From JACPHD01 sp964431805 (GTDB lineage: Bacteria > Patescibacteriota > Patescibacteriia > Patescibacteriales > GWC2-42-12): DNA of 64,000 bases. Shown piece by piece: positions 42,611 through 50,635 of this stretch. Where the stretch lies: positions 15,477 through 79,476 of the forward strand of contig CAYSKV010000004.1 of NCBI GenBank assembly GCA_964431805.1, written 5' to 3'. Numbering within the stretch: the first letter of the stretch is position 1; every line of letters begins with the position of its first letter. Made by a program: the position numbers and the translations under genes. Below the pieces are notes generated by a model. That model saw nothing but the letters and a program-made list of their open reading frames with translations, ran no database searches and was not told where the DNA came from.

Positions 42611-42645
42611 AAAACGGCCACTTATATTGGCCGTCTTTTTTTATT
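42611..42645. terminator. Bidirectional terminator
   Basis: ACGGCCA (42614-42620) / TGGCCGT (42628-42634), A-rich before and T-rich after; serves the 106-residue gene and the convergent pth operon. Confidence 0.88.
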
Positions 42646-42652
42646 TAAAAAA

Positions 42653-43156
42653 TTAATTTTTTTTTGTTATTTCAGATATTGTAGAGTTGATTTTTTTTAA
42701 TTCTTCCGGCTTGAATTTTTGCAAAACGAATTTTTCCGCAGGAATTTTTTCTAACTCTAGCGTTTTAATACCGATTCTTAGGCGTTTAAAGTTTTTAGTG
42801 TTTAGCCGATCAATTATAGATTGAACTCCATTATGTCCGGCGCTTCTTGAGTCCACAGAAATTTTATATTTGCCGAGTTCTATATCTAAATCATCATGAA
42901 TAACGGTTAAATTTTCCGGCGATAATTTATAATAAGCTAAAGTTAATACTACGGCCGAGCCGGATTCATTCATAAAAGTAAGCGGTTTTACTAAAATAAC
43001 ATCATCGCCTTTAGCTATGTCGGCTTTAAATTTTTTATTATTTTTCCATTTTAAATCTAATTTTTTAGCTAAAGCGTCAACCGCCATAAAACCAGCGTTA
43101 TGACGAGTTGTTTTATATTGTTCGCCTGGATTGCCCAGACCGACGATAATATTCAT
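42653..43156 (-). CDS. pth: Peptidyl-tRNA hydrolase
   Basis: Releases peptide from prematurely dissociated peptidyl-tRNA. 167 residues from the ATG at 43156 (MNIIVGLGNPG, the canonical start; the open frame runs 19 codons further but is not family-like and overlaps der). The conserved TTRHNAGF (catalytic His), FMNESGSAV, HDDLDIELGKYK and GHNGVQSI motifs are all present. Third gene of a lytR-der-pth run, 10 bp after der. Confidence 0.95.
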   Translation of the reverse strand: MNIIVGLGNPGEQYKTTRHNAGFMAVDALAKKLDLKWKNNKKFKADIAKGDDVILVKPLTFMNESGSAVVLTLAYYKLSPENLTVIHDDLDIELGKYKISVDSRSAGHNGVQSIIDRLNTKNFKRLRIGIKTLELEKIPAEKFVLQKFKPEELKKINSTISEITKKN

Positions 43157-43166
43157 ATAATTAATT

Positions 43167-44603
43167 TTAGTAATCACCATGCTGCCCATGGACTTTTTTA
43201 GTTTTTGCCACATTAACCGAAAGCGGAGTACCTAAAAAACCATAAGTTTCGCGTAAGCGATTTTCAATAAAGCGCAGATAAGAAAAATGTAAATCTTCTT
43301 TAGCGCCGATTTTCATTTCAAATTTCGGCGGGTTGGCTTGGGTTTGCGTGAATTCGCGAATGCGCGGATGCCTAACGCCTTTACCTTTGGCCGGACGATG
43401 GATTTTTACGATACGAGATAGAAAATGCGATAATTGAGAATCGCTAAGCTGTAATTTTCTTTCGTCAGAGATTTGCAAAGCTAAGTCTAGAATTTTTTTT
43501 ATTTTTTCTCCGGTTTTCGCTGAAGTAAACTGCACGGGGGCGTATTGAGCAAAAGGTAATTTTCCATAAAGATAATCAGTATATTTTTTTGTGTCTCGTT
43601 TTTCAATTTTATCCCATTTATTAGCGATAAAAATAAAACTTTTTTGAGCTTCAACAATTTCTTCAATTAATTTAGCGTCTTGATGAGTTATGTCTTCGCT
43701 AATATCAAGCGTCATTAGAGCAACATCGCTTTTAGATAGGGCGTTTAACGATTTAGCGATGCCGAATTTTTCTAAACCTTTAGTTTTCGCTCCTCTTTTA
43801 CTTATACCGGCCGTATCAATTAATAATATCGGTCGGCCTCTATAAATTATTTTTGTATGTTGGGGTTCGCGCGTGGTATGAGGTTCTGGGCTGACAATAA
43901 CTCGGTTATAACCTAAAATTGAATTTAACAGGCTCGATTTTCCGACGTTTGGTTTTCCAATAATGCAGATTTTAACTAAATTTTCTGCCGCTGATTTAAC
44001 GGCTAGCATCTTAGTTTCTTTTTCATCTTCGTCTTCATCTAATTCGTCTTTAATTTTTAACTTTTTAATTATAATATCAAGTAAATCTCCGGTGCCAGAA
44101 CCGTTAGCCGCGGAAATCGGATAAGGTTCGCCAAGCGATAGTTTATAGAATTCAGAAACTTTTAAACGGTCCTTAGGCGCATCAACTTTATTAACCGTTA
44201 AAAGAACTTTACTAGCATTAACATTTTTTTTAATTAAAAGCGCCATTTCTCTATCATGAGGCAGTAAGCCAGTTTTATTATCAACTAAAAATATAACTAG
44301 ATCGGCTTGCTTTAAATATTGTTTAGCTTGTTTTTGAACTTGATCATCAATATCGTTAGTGCCAATTTTTTTGCTAGTTAAATGTTTTAAATTCATAATC
44401 CCGCCAGTGTCGACGACTTCTAAATGATGGCCGCGCCAAAAAATTTGTCCTAAATTACTATCGCGAGTTGTGCCGGCGATATCAGAAATTAAGGCTTGTC
44501 GTTTTTCGGTTAAACAATTAAATAGAGTTGATTTACCAACGTTAGTTCGACCGAAAATAACGATAAGGGGTAGAGGATTACTATTTTTTTCTATAGCTTG
44601 CAT
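43167..44603 (-). CDS. der: Ribosome-associated GTPase Der (EngA)
   Basis: Double-GTPase needed for 50S assembly. 478 residues: G domain 1 with GRTNVGKST, DTGG and NKVD; an acidic linker (KDELDEDEDEKET); G domain 2 with GKPNVGKSS, DTAGISK and NKWD; and the C-terminal KH-like domain (about 385-478). Usual length is about 430-490. Between lytR (11 bp) and pth (10 bp). Confidence 0.97.
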   Translation of the reverse strand: MQAIEKNSNPLPLIVIFGRTNVGKSTLFNCLTEKRQALISDIAGTTRDSNLGQIFWRGHHLEVVDTGGIMNLKHLTSKKIGTNDIDDQVQKQAKQYLKQADLVIFLVDNKTGLLPHDREMALLIKKNVNASKVLLTVNKVDAPKDRLKVSEFYKLSLGEPYPISAANGSGTGDLLDIIIKKLKIKDELDEDEDEKETKMLAVKSAAENLVKICIIGKPNVGKSSLLNSILGYNRVIVSPEPHTTREPQHTKIIYRGRPILLIDTAGISKRGAKTKGLEKFGIAKSLNALSKSDVALMTLDISEDITHQDAKLIEEIVEAQKSFIFIANKWDKIEKRDTKKYTDYLYGKLPFAQYAPVQFTSAKTGEKIKKILDLALQISDERKLQLSDSQLSHFLSRIVKIHRPAKGKGVRHPRIREFTQTQANPPKFEMKIGAKEDLHFSYLRFIENRLRETYGFLGTPLSVNVAKTKKVHGQHGDY

Positions 44604-44614
44604 AAATTTATTTT

Positions 44615-46108
44615 TTATTGCCCTGTATTTTCCGTTCCCGAATTTGTTTTATCAGCGTCTTGACCGATAATTAAAATAAAATCAGGTTGTGTTAAATTAG
44701 TTTGGTTAGAATTTTGTTTGGCTACTTCATCTATTAACCATTGTGGCATGCCTAAAGCGACATTAGCATTGGTTCTATTTTTTAGTACGGTTAAGGCCTG
44801 AAGTTTTTCCCCGTAAGTTAAATCATAGATAACCGTTTTTTCAAAATTTTTCTGGCTAGTGTTGCCAATGCGCACTATATCAAAACCGTATTTTTCTAAA
44901 TCTAAAGCCATAGAGTTAGCTAACCCGTTTATCCAAGTGCCATTTCTAATTTCAATCGTGGCTTTTTCTTCTTTTACTTTTTCTTTGTCGGTTGCCGGCG
45001 CATCGGCAAAAACATTGTTAACTAAATATTGTATTTCTGAAAAGTCGCCGCTTCTGGGTTGGAGTAAATAAGCCCCGTCTAAGCCAACGGTATCAACTAA
45101 AAGTCCGCTCGGGCTATTATCTAAAACACGGCTACTAATATTTTCGCTTTTTATATCTTTGGCTAAATTCCATAATTTTACCATCTCCCAGATTTTTAAA
45201 TTTGAACTGTAATTTTCGGTAATATCGGAAATTATATTAGAAATCATGGTTGGTTTAAATAAAACATTAAGCGATAAAACTTTTTCCTTAACCGCTTCTA
45301 AGACTTTTTGCTGGCGGCGCGAGCGCGCGAAATCAGAACCCTCAACGCCTAAAGCATGGCGAGATCGGACATATTTTAAAGCTAATTCGCCGTTCATAAC
45401 TTGCTCGCCTTTTTCAATATGCAAATGCTCCCATCTTTGATCCCAGGCAGCATCTTCATTACCTAGTATAGGATACTTATAGTCATCAAAAGTATTTTCT
45501 ACATTAACTTTTATACCGCCTAAATCGTCAATAATTTTTATAAAACCGGCAAAATCAACGGTTAAATAATAGTCAATCGGAATTTGAAAAATGTCGCTTA
45601 TAGTTTGGCTTATGGCTAAGCCACCCGAGCCGGGAGTTTCCATTTCGGCGTAAGCGTTAACGCTATTAATTTTCCGCCAGCCCATATTTTCAATCGGTAC
45701 GGCTAAATCGCGTGGGATAGAAATTAAAGATACTTTTTTTTCGCTTGGCTTTAAACTAGCTAACATTATAGTATCAGTTAAAAGTCCGCCGTCATGATTT
45801 TTCCCGCCGATACCTAACAGCAAAATATTTATTCGATCATCGCTTTCACCCTTTAATTTAGTCTCCGCGCTTTCTACTAGATGTTTAATTTGGCTTATAA
45901 CGGGAATTTTATCAAACCAGGAAGCCGTAGGTTCACTCGTCGATTTATTAAAAGAAAAAATTAGATACACGGCCAAGAGAAAAATTAAAATAAACCCAAT
46001 GGGTTTAAGTTGTCTGGCGTTAGAATTTTTACTTGATTTTATTGTTATCGGCCTCTTAATTTCCGATTGAGCGAGATTTGAATTTAGTAAATCTATTTTT
46101 CTATTCAT
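44615..46108 (-). CDS. LytR-CpsA-Psr (LCP) family protein with LytR_C domain
   Basis: LCP enzymes transfer glycopolymers from lipid carriers to peptidoglycan. 497 residues: cytoplasmic N-terminus, one membrane helix (about 35-52), LCP catalytic domain (about 95-280) with DRINILLLGIGG, DTIMLASLKP, SLISIPRDLAV, INSVNAYAE and the arginine-containing RSRHALGVEGSDFARSRRQQ, then a LytR_C domain (about 385-465: IEIRNGTWINGLAN...). Which polymer it attaches is unknown. First gene of the lytR-der-pth run. Confidence 0.92.
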   Translation of the reverse strand: MNRKIDLLNSNLAQSEIKRPITIKSSKNSNARQLKPIGFILIFLLAVYLIFSFNKSTSEPTASWFDKIPVISQIKHLVESAETKLKGESDDRINILLLGIGGKNHDGGLLTDTIMLASLKPSEKKVSLISIPRDLAVPIENMGWRKINSVNAYAEMETPGSGGLAISQTISDIFQIPIDYYLTVDFAGFIKIIDDLGGIKVNVENTFDDYKYPILGNEDAAWDQRWEHLHIEKGEQVMNGELALKYVRSRHALGVEGSDFARSRRQQKVLEAVKEKVLSLNVLFKPTMISNIISDITENYSSNLKIWEMVKLWNLAKDIKSENISSRVLDNSPSGLLVDTVGLDGAYLLQPRSGDFSEIQYLVNNVFADAPATDKEKVKEEKATIEIRNGTWINGLANSMALDLEKYGFDIVRIGNTSQKNFEKTVIYDLTYGEKLQALTVLKNRTNANVALGMPQWLIDEVAKQNSNQTNLTQPDFILIIGQDADKTNSGTENTGQ

Positions 46109-46117
46109 AATATAATA

Positions 46118-46146
46118 AATATATAATAATTATATGATTTTGACAA
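46118..46146 (-). promoter_or_regulatory. Promoter of the lytR-der-pth run (minus strand)
   Basis: On the minus strand TTGTCA (46146-46141), 17-nt spacer, TATATT (46123-46118). Confidence 0.55.
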
Positions 46147-46202
46147 CCGCGTTAATTTATTGTCCCGTTTATTATTAACTGTTTATTGTAATTATGTCAA
46201 CT

Positions 46203-46231
46203 TTGTCTTTTTAATAACAAGCTGTTATAAT
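46203..46231 (+). promoter_or_regulatory. Promoter of lepB
   Basis: TTGTCT (46203-46208), 17-nt spacer, TATAAT (46226-46231); predicted start near 46238. Confidence 0.6.
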
Positions 46232-46311
46232 AGTGATTAGACAAAATACTAATGAGGCCAAAAGCTTATTTATTCTTATTAAATAAGGTTTTTTGTCTTT
46301 TAACTTTTTTT

Positions 46312-46875
46312 ATGGTAAAGAATTTTTTTATTTATGTTTTTGAATTAGTTAAAGTAGTGGCGATTTCTTTAGCCATTATTATTCCTGTTAGATATTTTTT
46401 AATCCAGCCGTTTTATGTTAAGGGTGCTTCAATGGAACCGAGTTTTTATGATAAAGAATATTTAATAATTGATGAAATAAGTTATCGTTTTAATACGCCG
46501 GAGCGAGGCGATATTATTGTTTTTCGCTATCCGAGAAATCCAGAAGAGTATTTTATAAAAAGAATTATTGGTTTACCTGGAGAAAAGGTAGAAATTCAGG
46601 ATGGTTCGGTTTATGTATATAATAAGGAAAATCCTTTAGGTTTAAAATTAGAAGAACCATATTTAGCAGCCGATCAAAAAACCTATTCCTTAAGCGAAGA
46701 ACCAATAGCTTTAAGCGATAGCGAATATTATGTGTTAGGCGATAACAGAAATGCTTCTAAGGATTCGCGCAGTTTCGGGCCGGTTGATAAAAAGTTAATT
46801 ACCGGCAGGGTTTTACTAAGAGGCTGGCCGTTTAACAGAGTTGATGTTTTTTCGGCGCCGCAATATAATTATTAA
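46312..46875 (+). CDS. lepB: Signal peptidase I
   Basis: Cleaves signal peptides of exported proteins at the outer face of the membrane. 187 residues from the ATG at 46312: one membrane anchor (about 8-28), the catalytic Ser in KGASMEPSF, the general-base Lys in FIKRIIGLPGE, and GDNRNASKDSRSFGPV. An in-frame ATG at 46252 would add 20 mostly hydrophobic residues (207 total); it lies only about 14 nt from the predicted transcript start, so the inner start is preferred but not certain. The many signal-peptide proteins in this window are its likely clients. Confidence 0.92.
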   Translation: MVKNFFIYVFELVKVVAISLAIIIPVRYFLIQPFYVKGASMEPSFYDKEYLIIDEISYRFNTPERGDIIVFRYPRNPEEYFIKRIIGLPGEKVEIQDGSVYVYNKENPLGLKLEEPYLAADQKTYSLSEEPIALSDSEYYVLGDNRNASKDSRSFGPVDKKLITGRVLLRGWPFNRVDVFSAPQYNY

Positions 46876-46889
46876 TAAAATTATAATAT

Positions 46890-48260
46890 ATGCCAAAACT
46901 TTTTAAGAAAAAAGACAATAAAGAAGTTGATGAAAAAGTTTCTAAAGCCAGAAAGGCTAGATTCATTTCGCGTCTAAGAGGCACTAAAGATATTTTGCCG
47001 GATGAATATAAATATTGGAATTTAGTTTTTAAAAAAGCTTCAGAACTTTCAAAATCTTATAGCTTTAAGCGTATGGATACGCCGGTTTTAGAAAATGCGG
47101 AATTGTATGAACGTTCAACCGGTCGTCATTCAGACGTCGTTACTAAAGAGATGTTTTCTTTTATTGATAAGAACGGAGAAAAAATTGCGCTTCGCCCGGA
47201 AGCAACTCCAGGTATTGTAAGATCGTATATTGAGCATGGCATGTTTAATATGCCCCAGCCGGTAAAATTGTTTTGGCTCGGTCCGGTTTTTAGGCATGAA
47301 AAACCTCAGGCCGGCCGTTTTCGCCAATTTACCCAATTTAATTTAGAAAGTATCGGAGACACTAGCCCGGTAGCGGACGCCGAACTTATCGCTATATCGC
47401 ATTATTTTTTTAGCGAGTTGCAGCTTGATGTTGTAACGCAAATTAATAGCGTTGGTTGCCCGGTCTGCCGCAAGGATTATTTAACTAAGCTGGAAAATTT
47501 TTATAAAGAACGCGGACGCCGCACAAAATTATGTAATGACTGTAAAAAGAGATTAGTAAAAAACCCTTTGCGCTTATTAGATTGTAAAGAAAAGCAATGT
47601 CAGGAAATCGCCGTTGAAGCGCCCCAGATAGTTGATAGCTTATGCGAAGATTGTAAAAATCATTTTATAAAAGTTCTTGAATATTTAGACGAATTAAATA
47701 TTCCATATAACTTAAATTCAAATTTAGTCAGAGGTTTAGATTATTATAACCGAACCGTGTTTGAAGTTTGGCCCTCCTATGCGGAAGGCCAAGAGGGCAA
47801 GCCGGCTGATGAACCGTCGCGGCAGAATGCTTTAGGCGGCGGCGGTCGTTATGACGGCTTAGTAGAATATATGGGCGGTCGACCGACTCCGGCTTGCGGC
47901 TTCGGTATTGGCATTGAAAGAGTAATTTTAAAAATAAAAGAAAAAAATATTCCTTTGCAGGATGAAGAAAAAGGCGATGTCTTTTTAGCTCATTTAGGCG
48001 ATCCGGCCAGAAGAAAAATAATGGTCTTATTTGAAGAGTTAAGAAAAAATGGCATTAAAGTCCGCCAGGCTTTTACTAAAGATAATTTAAAGAGTCAACT
48101 AGAAACCGCTAATCAGGCCGGAGTAAAATACACTTTAATTTTAGGCCAAAAAGAAATAATGGACGGCACGATTTTAATTAGAGATATGGAATCAGGCATT
48201 CAGGAAATAGTTGATTATAAAAAGGTGGTAACAGAGGTTAAAAAGAGGTTGACCGTTTAG
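46890..48260 (+). CDS. hisS: Histidyl-tRNA synthetase
   Basis: Charges tRNA-His. 456 residues with motif 1 (RLRGTKDILPDEYKYW), motif 2 (VKLFWLGPVFRHEKPQAGRFRQF), the histidine-specific LVRGLDYYNRTVFEV and GGGGRYDGLVEYMGG, motif 3 PACGFGIGIERV, and a C-terminal anticodon-binding domain (about 360-450). A four-pair cysteine insertion (CPVC, CNDC, CKEKQC, CEDC; about 190-260) forms zinc-knuckle-like elements found in many bacterial HisRS. N-terminal 25 residues are an extra basic tail. 14 bp after lepB. Confidence 0.96.
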   Translation: MPKLFKKKDNKEVDEKVSKARKARFISRLRGTKDILPDEYKYWNLVFKKASELSKSYSFKRMDTPVLENAELYERSTGRHSDVVTKEMFSFIDKNGEKIALRPEATPGIVRSYIEHGMFNMPQPVKLFWLGPVFRHEKPQAGRFRQFTQFNLESIGDTSPVADAELIAISHYFFSELQLDVVTQINSVGCPVCRKDYLTKLENFYKERGRRTKLCNDCKKRLVKNPLRLLDCKEKQCQEIAVEAPQIVDSLCEDCKNHFIKVLEYLDELNIPYNLNSNLVRGLDYYNRTVFEVWPSYAEGQEGKPADEPSRQNALGGGGRYDGLVEYMGGRPTPACGFGIGIERVILKIKEKNIPLQDEEKGDVFLAHLGDPARRKIMVLFEELRKNGIKVRQAFTKDNLKSQLETANQAGVKYTLILGQKEIMDGTILIRDMESGIQEIVDYKKVVTEVKKRLTV

Positions 48261-48262
48261 GG

Positions 48263-48291
48263 TTTACAAATTATAAATAATTGTTTAATAT
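48263..48291 (+). promoter_or_regulatory. Promoter of rpsU
   Basis: TTTACA (48263-48268), 17-nt spacer, TAATAT (48286-48291). The leader then contains a CGCTTATTAAGCG hairpin before the SD. Confidence 0.65.
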
Positions 48292-48342
48292 AAGGTTTAC
48301 GCTTATTAAGCGATTTAGCAATATTGGATTGGAGGTGCATTT

Positions 48343-48579
48343 ATGGCAGAATTCAAAAGAAAAAAAGGCGAAAGTTTTGAGAGCTTCTTAAGAAGATTCA
48401 ATAAAAAACTTCAGCAAAGCGGCAAATTATATTTAGCCCGCCAGGTTCAACATGTTCAGCCGAAAATCAATAAAACGCAGCAGAAAAAGCGCGCTTTAGT
48501 TGGCATGAAACTTAAATCAAAAAGAGAATATTTAAAGAAAATCGGTAAACTAGAAGAAGAAACCAGAAAGAGATGGTAA
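48343..48579 (+). CDS. rpsU: 30S ribosomal protein S21
   Basis: Small-subunit protein near the anti-SD region. 78 residues, strongly basic, with the S21 pattern ESFESFLRRFNKKLQQSGKL followed by a lysine-rich helix with KKRALVGMKLKSKREYLKK. Strong SD GGAGGTG 5 nt upstream of the ATG, unlike most genes here. Followed without a gap by the YqeY-like gene. Confidence 0.9.
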   Translation: MAEFKRKKGESFESFLRRFNKKLQQSGKLYLARQVQHVQPKINKTQQKKRALVGMKLKSKREYLKKIGKLEEETRKRW

Positions 48580-48587
48580 ATAAAAAT

Positions 48588-49037
48588 ATGTCAAAATTAC
48601 TAGAACAAATTAATCAAGATTTAAAAGAAGCCATGAAAAGCAAAGAGGCGGACTTAACGTCTGTCTTAAGAATGCTAATTTCCGCGATACGCAATAAAGA
48701 AATAACTTTAAGAAAAGACGGCCAGGCCGAATTATCCGACGAGCAAGTTTTAGAAGTTATAAGTTCGGAAGTTAAAAAACGTCGTGATTCAATCGAAGCT
48801 TATATTTCTGGCGGACGCCAGGAATTAGCGGATAAAGAAAATTCTGAAATAAAAATTTTAGAAAAATATTTACCCGAGCAGATGTCGGATGAAGAATTAG
48901 AAAAAGTCGTTAAAGAAGTTATCGGCGCTGGAGATGAAAATTTCGGAAAAGTAATGGGGCAAGTTATGGCGAAAGTAAAAGGCAAAGCCGATGGCGGAAA
49001 AGTAGGGGAAATGGTAAAAAAATTATTAGTGAAATAA
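48588..49037 (+). CDS. yqeY: GatB/YqeY-domain protein
   Basis: 149 residues: MSKLLEQINQDLKEAMKSKE then LTSVLRMLISAIRNKEI and ILEKYLPEQMSDEELEKVV...GKVMGQVMAKVKGKADGG, which is the full YqeY family pattern, similar to the tRNA-binding tail of GatB. Its exact role is not established; commonly linked to tRNA-dependent amidation. rpsU-yqeY adjacency is a conserved bacterial arrangement. A start 15 nt upstream would overlap the rpsU stop; the ATG at 48588 gives the usual N-terminus. Confidence 0.9.
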   Translation: MSKLLEQINQDLKEAMKSKEADLTSVLRMLISAIRNKEITLRKDGQAELSDEQVLEVISSEVKKRRDSIEAYISGGRQELADKENSEIKILEKYLPEQMSDEELEKVVKEVIGAGDENFGKVMGQVMAKVKGKADGGKVGEMVKKLLVK

Positions 49038-49046
49038 AATTAGATA

Positions 49047-49080
49047 TAAAAAACACCTCCGAATTTTCGGAGGTGTTTTT
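49047..49080. terminator. Bidirectional terminator
   Basis: AAACACCTCCGA (49051-49062) / TCGGAGGTGTTT (49067-49078) with a 4-nt loop, between yqeY (+) and rel (-). Confidence 0.92.
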
Positions 49081-49092
49081 TAAATAATCTTT

Positions 49093-50553
49093 TTATATCT
49101 TCGGTATAAACTTTTTAAGGTTATCTATCATTGTAGAGTTTAAATTTTGTTTAATTTTATTTCTGGCCGTAGCGGTTTTAACGAACTTAAGCCAGTCGCG
49201 ATTCGGGCCTTTTCTCTTTTTTTCCGTAATGATTTCTACTAAGTCGCCGTTTTTTAATTCTTTATCAAGCGTTGAAATATTATCGTTTATTCTAGCGCCG
49301 GTCGCGCGATTGCCAATATCCGAATGAACATAATAAGCAAAATCAATCGGCGTTGAACCTTCGGGCAAATCAAAAACGTCGCCTTTGGGCGTAAAGACAA
49401 AAATACGGTCATGAAATACATCAAATTTTATTTGTTTAATAAAATCAGAAGTATTTTCGGTTTCCTTTTGAATGTTTAAAACTTCTTTTACCCAAGCCGG
49501 TTGTTTTTTTAGATCGCTACCACTACCCATTTTGTATGACCAGTGGGCGGCGATGCCGTATTTAGCGCCTTCATCCATCTCTTTAGTTCTGATTTGAAAT
49601 TCAGTAGATTTACCTTCTGGACCATAAACCGTGGTATGAAGAGCTTGGTAACCATTAGGTTTTGGTACGGCGATATAATCTTTAAGTCGGCCTGGGTTAG
49701 GTCGCCAAAGCGAATGAATAATGCCTAAAGTTTTATAGCAGTCAGCGATATCGGGCACGGTAATTCTTAAAGCGAAAACATCATAAATTTCATCAAATTT
49801 TCTGTCTTTTTTTTGCAGTTTTAAATAAATACTATAAAGATGTTTAAAACGGCTCGTTATATGATAAGCAATTTTTGCTTCTCGCAGTTTCGCGCCAAGT
49901 ATATTTTTTACTTTTTGAATGTATTGGTTATGCTCAAGTTTTTTTTCAACTTCGTATTTATAGGCTAGTTTTTTATAGTCTTCAGGGTAAAGATGTTTAA
50001 AGCAAATATCTTCCATTTGCCATTTTAATCTAGCGATACCTAAAAGTCCGGCGATTGGCGCGTAAATTTCTAAAGTTTCACGGGCAATGCGCTGGCGTTT
50101 TTCTAAGGGTAGAGATTCAAGCGTTCTTAAATTATGTAAACGGTCGGCAAATTTAATTAAGATAACTCTTATGTCTTGCGCCATGGCTAAAAACATTTTA
50201 CGCAGACTTTCTCTGTATCGTTCAATGCCGCGATATTTTATTTTACTTAATTTAGTTATGCCTTCAACTAAATCAGCGACTTCTTTACCAAAATTTTTTT
50301 CAATGTCCGATAAAGTGTATTCGGTATCTTCCGGAACGTCATGGAGTAGGCCGGCGATAACGGTCGCTAGGTCGGCTTTAATTTGAGTTAAAACAAAAGC
50401 CGTGTGTAAACTATGTTGAATATAAGGTTCGCCACTTTTTCTTTTTTGACCAGAATGAGCTTTAACCGCGAAATCATAAGCCAGCTGAATCATAGTGGTA
50501 TCAGCCCCAGGATTATTATCCTTAAAGTTGTTTATGATTTGATTTATGGTCAT
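49093..50553 (-). CDS. rel: Bifunctional (p)ppGpp synthetase/hydrolase, short form
   Basis: Makes and degrades the stringent-response alarmone. 486 residues: HD hydrolase domain with the HD pair at 71-72 (LLHDVPEDT), synthetase domain with SRFKHLYSIYLKLQKK and YDVFALRITV...YKTLGIIH and PKPNGYQALHTTV, and a TGS domain (about 385-455). The usual RelA/SpoT ends with a helical, zinc-finger/RIS and ACT region to about 720-750 residues; all of this is missing, and the last 25 residues continue only a short basic helix. Both active domains look complete. Divergent from the surface gene at 50636. Confidence 0.93.
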   Translation of the reverse strand: MTINQIINNFKDNNPGADTTMIQLAYDFAVKAHSGQKRKSGEPYIQHSLHTAFVLTQIKADLATVIAGLLHDVPEDTEYTLSDIEKNFGKEVADLVEGITKLSKIKYRGIERYRESLRKMFLAMAQDIRVILIKFADRLHNLRTLESLPLEKRQRIARETLEIYAPIAGLLGIARLKWQMEDICFKHLYPEDYKKLAYKYEVEKKLEHNQYIQKVKNILGAKLREAKIAYHITSRFKHLYSIYLKLQKKDRKFDEIYDVFALRITVPDIADCYKTLGIIHSLWRPNPGRLKDYIAVPKPNGYQALHTTVYGPEGKSTEFQIRTKEMDEGAKYGIAAHWSYKMGSGSDLKKQPAWVKEVLNIQKETENTSDFIKQIKFDVFHDRIFVFTPKGDVFDLPEGSTPIDFAYYVHSDIGNRATGARINDNISTLDKELKNGDLVEIITEKKRKGPNRDWLKFVKTATARNKIKQNLNSTMIDNLKKFIPKI

Positions 50554-50635
50554 TGTTTGCTTTTGTTATTTTGTTTATGTTATAATATTATTATAAAATT
50601 GTGCAAAAGTCAAAGTACTTAATTTCTCTTTTCCC

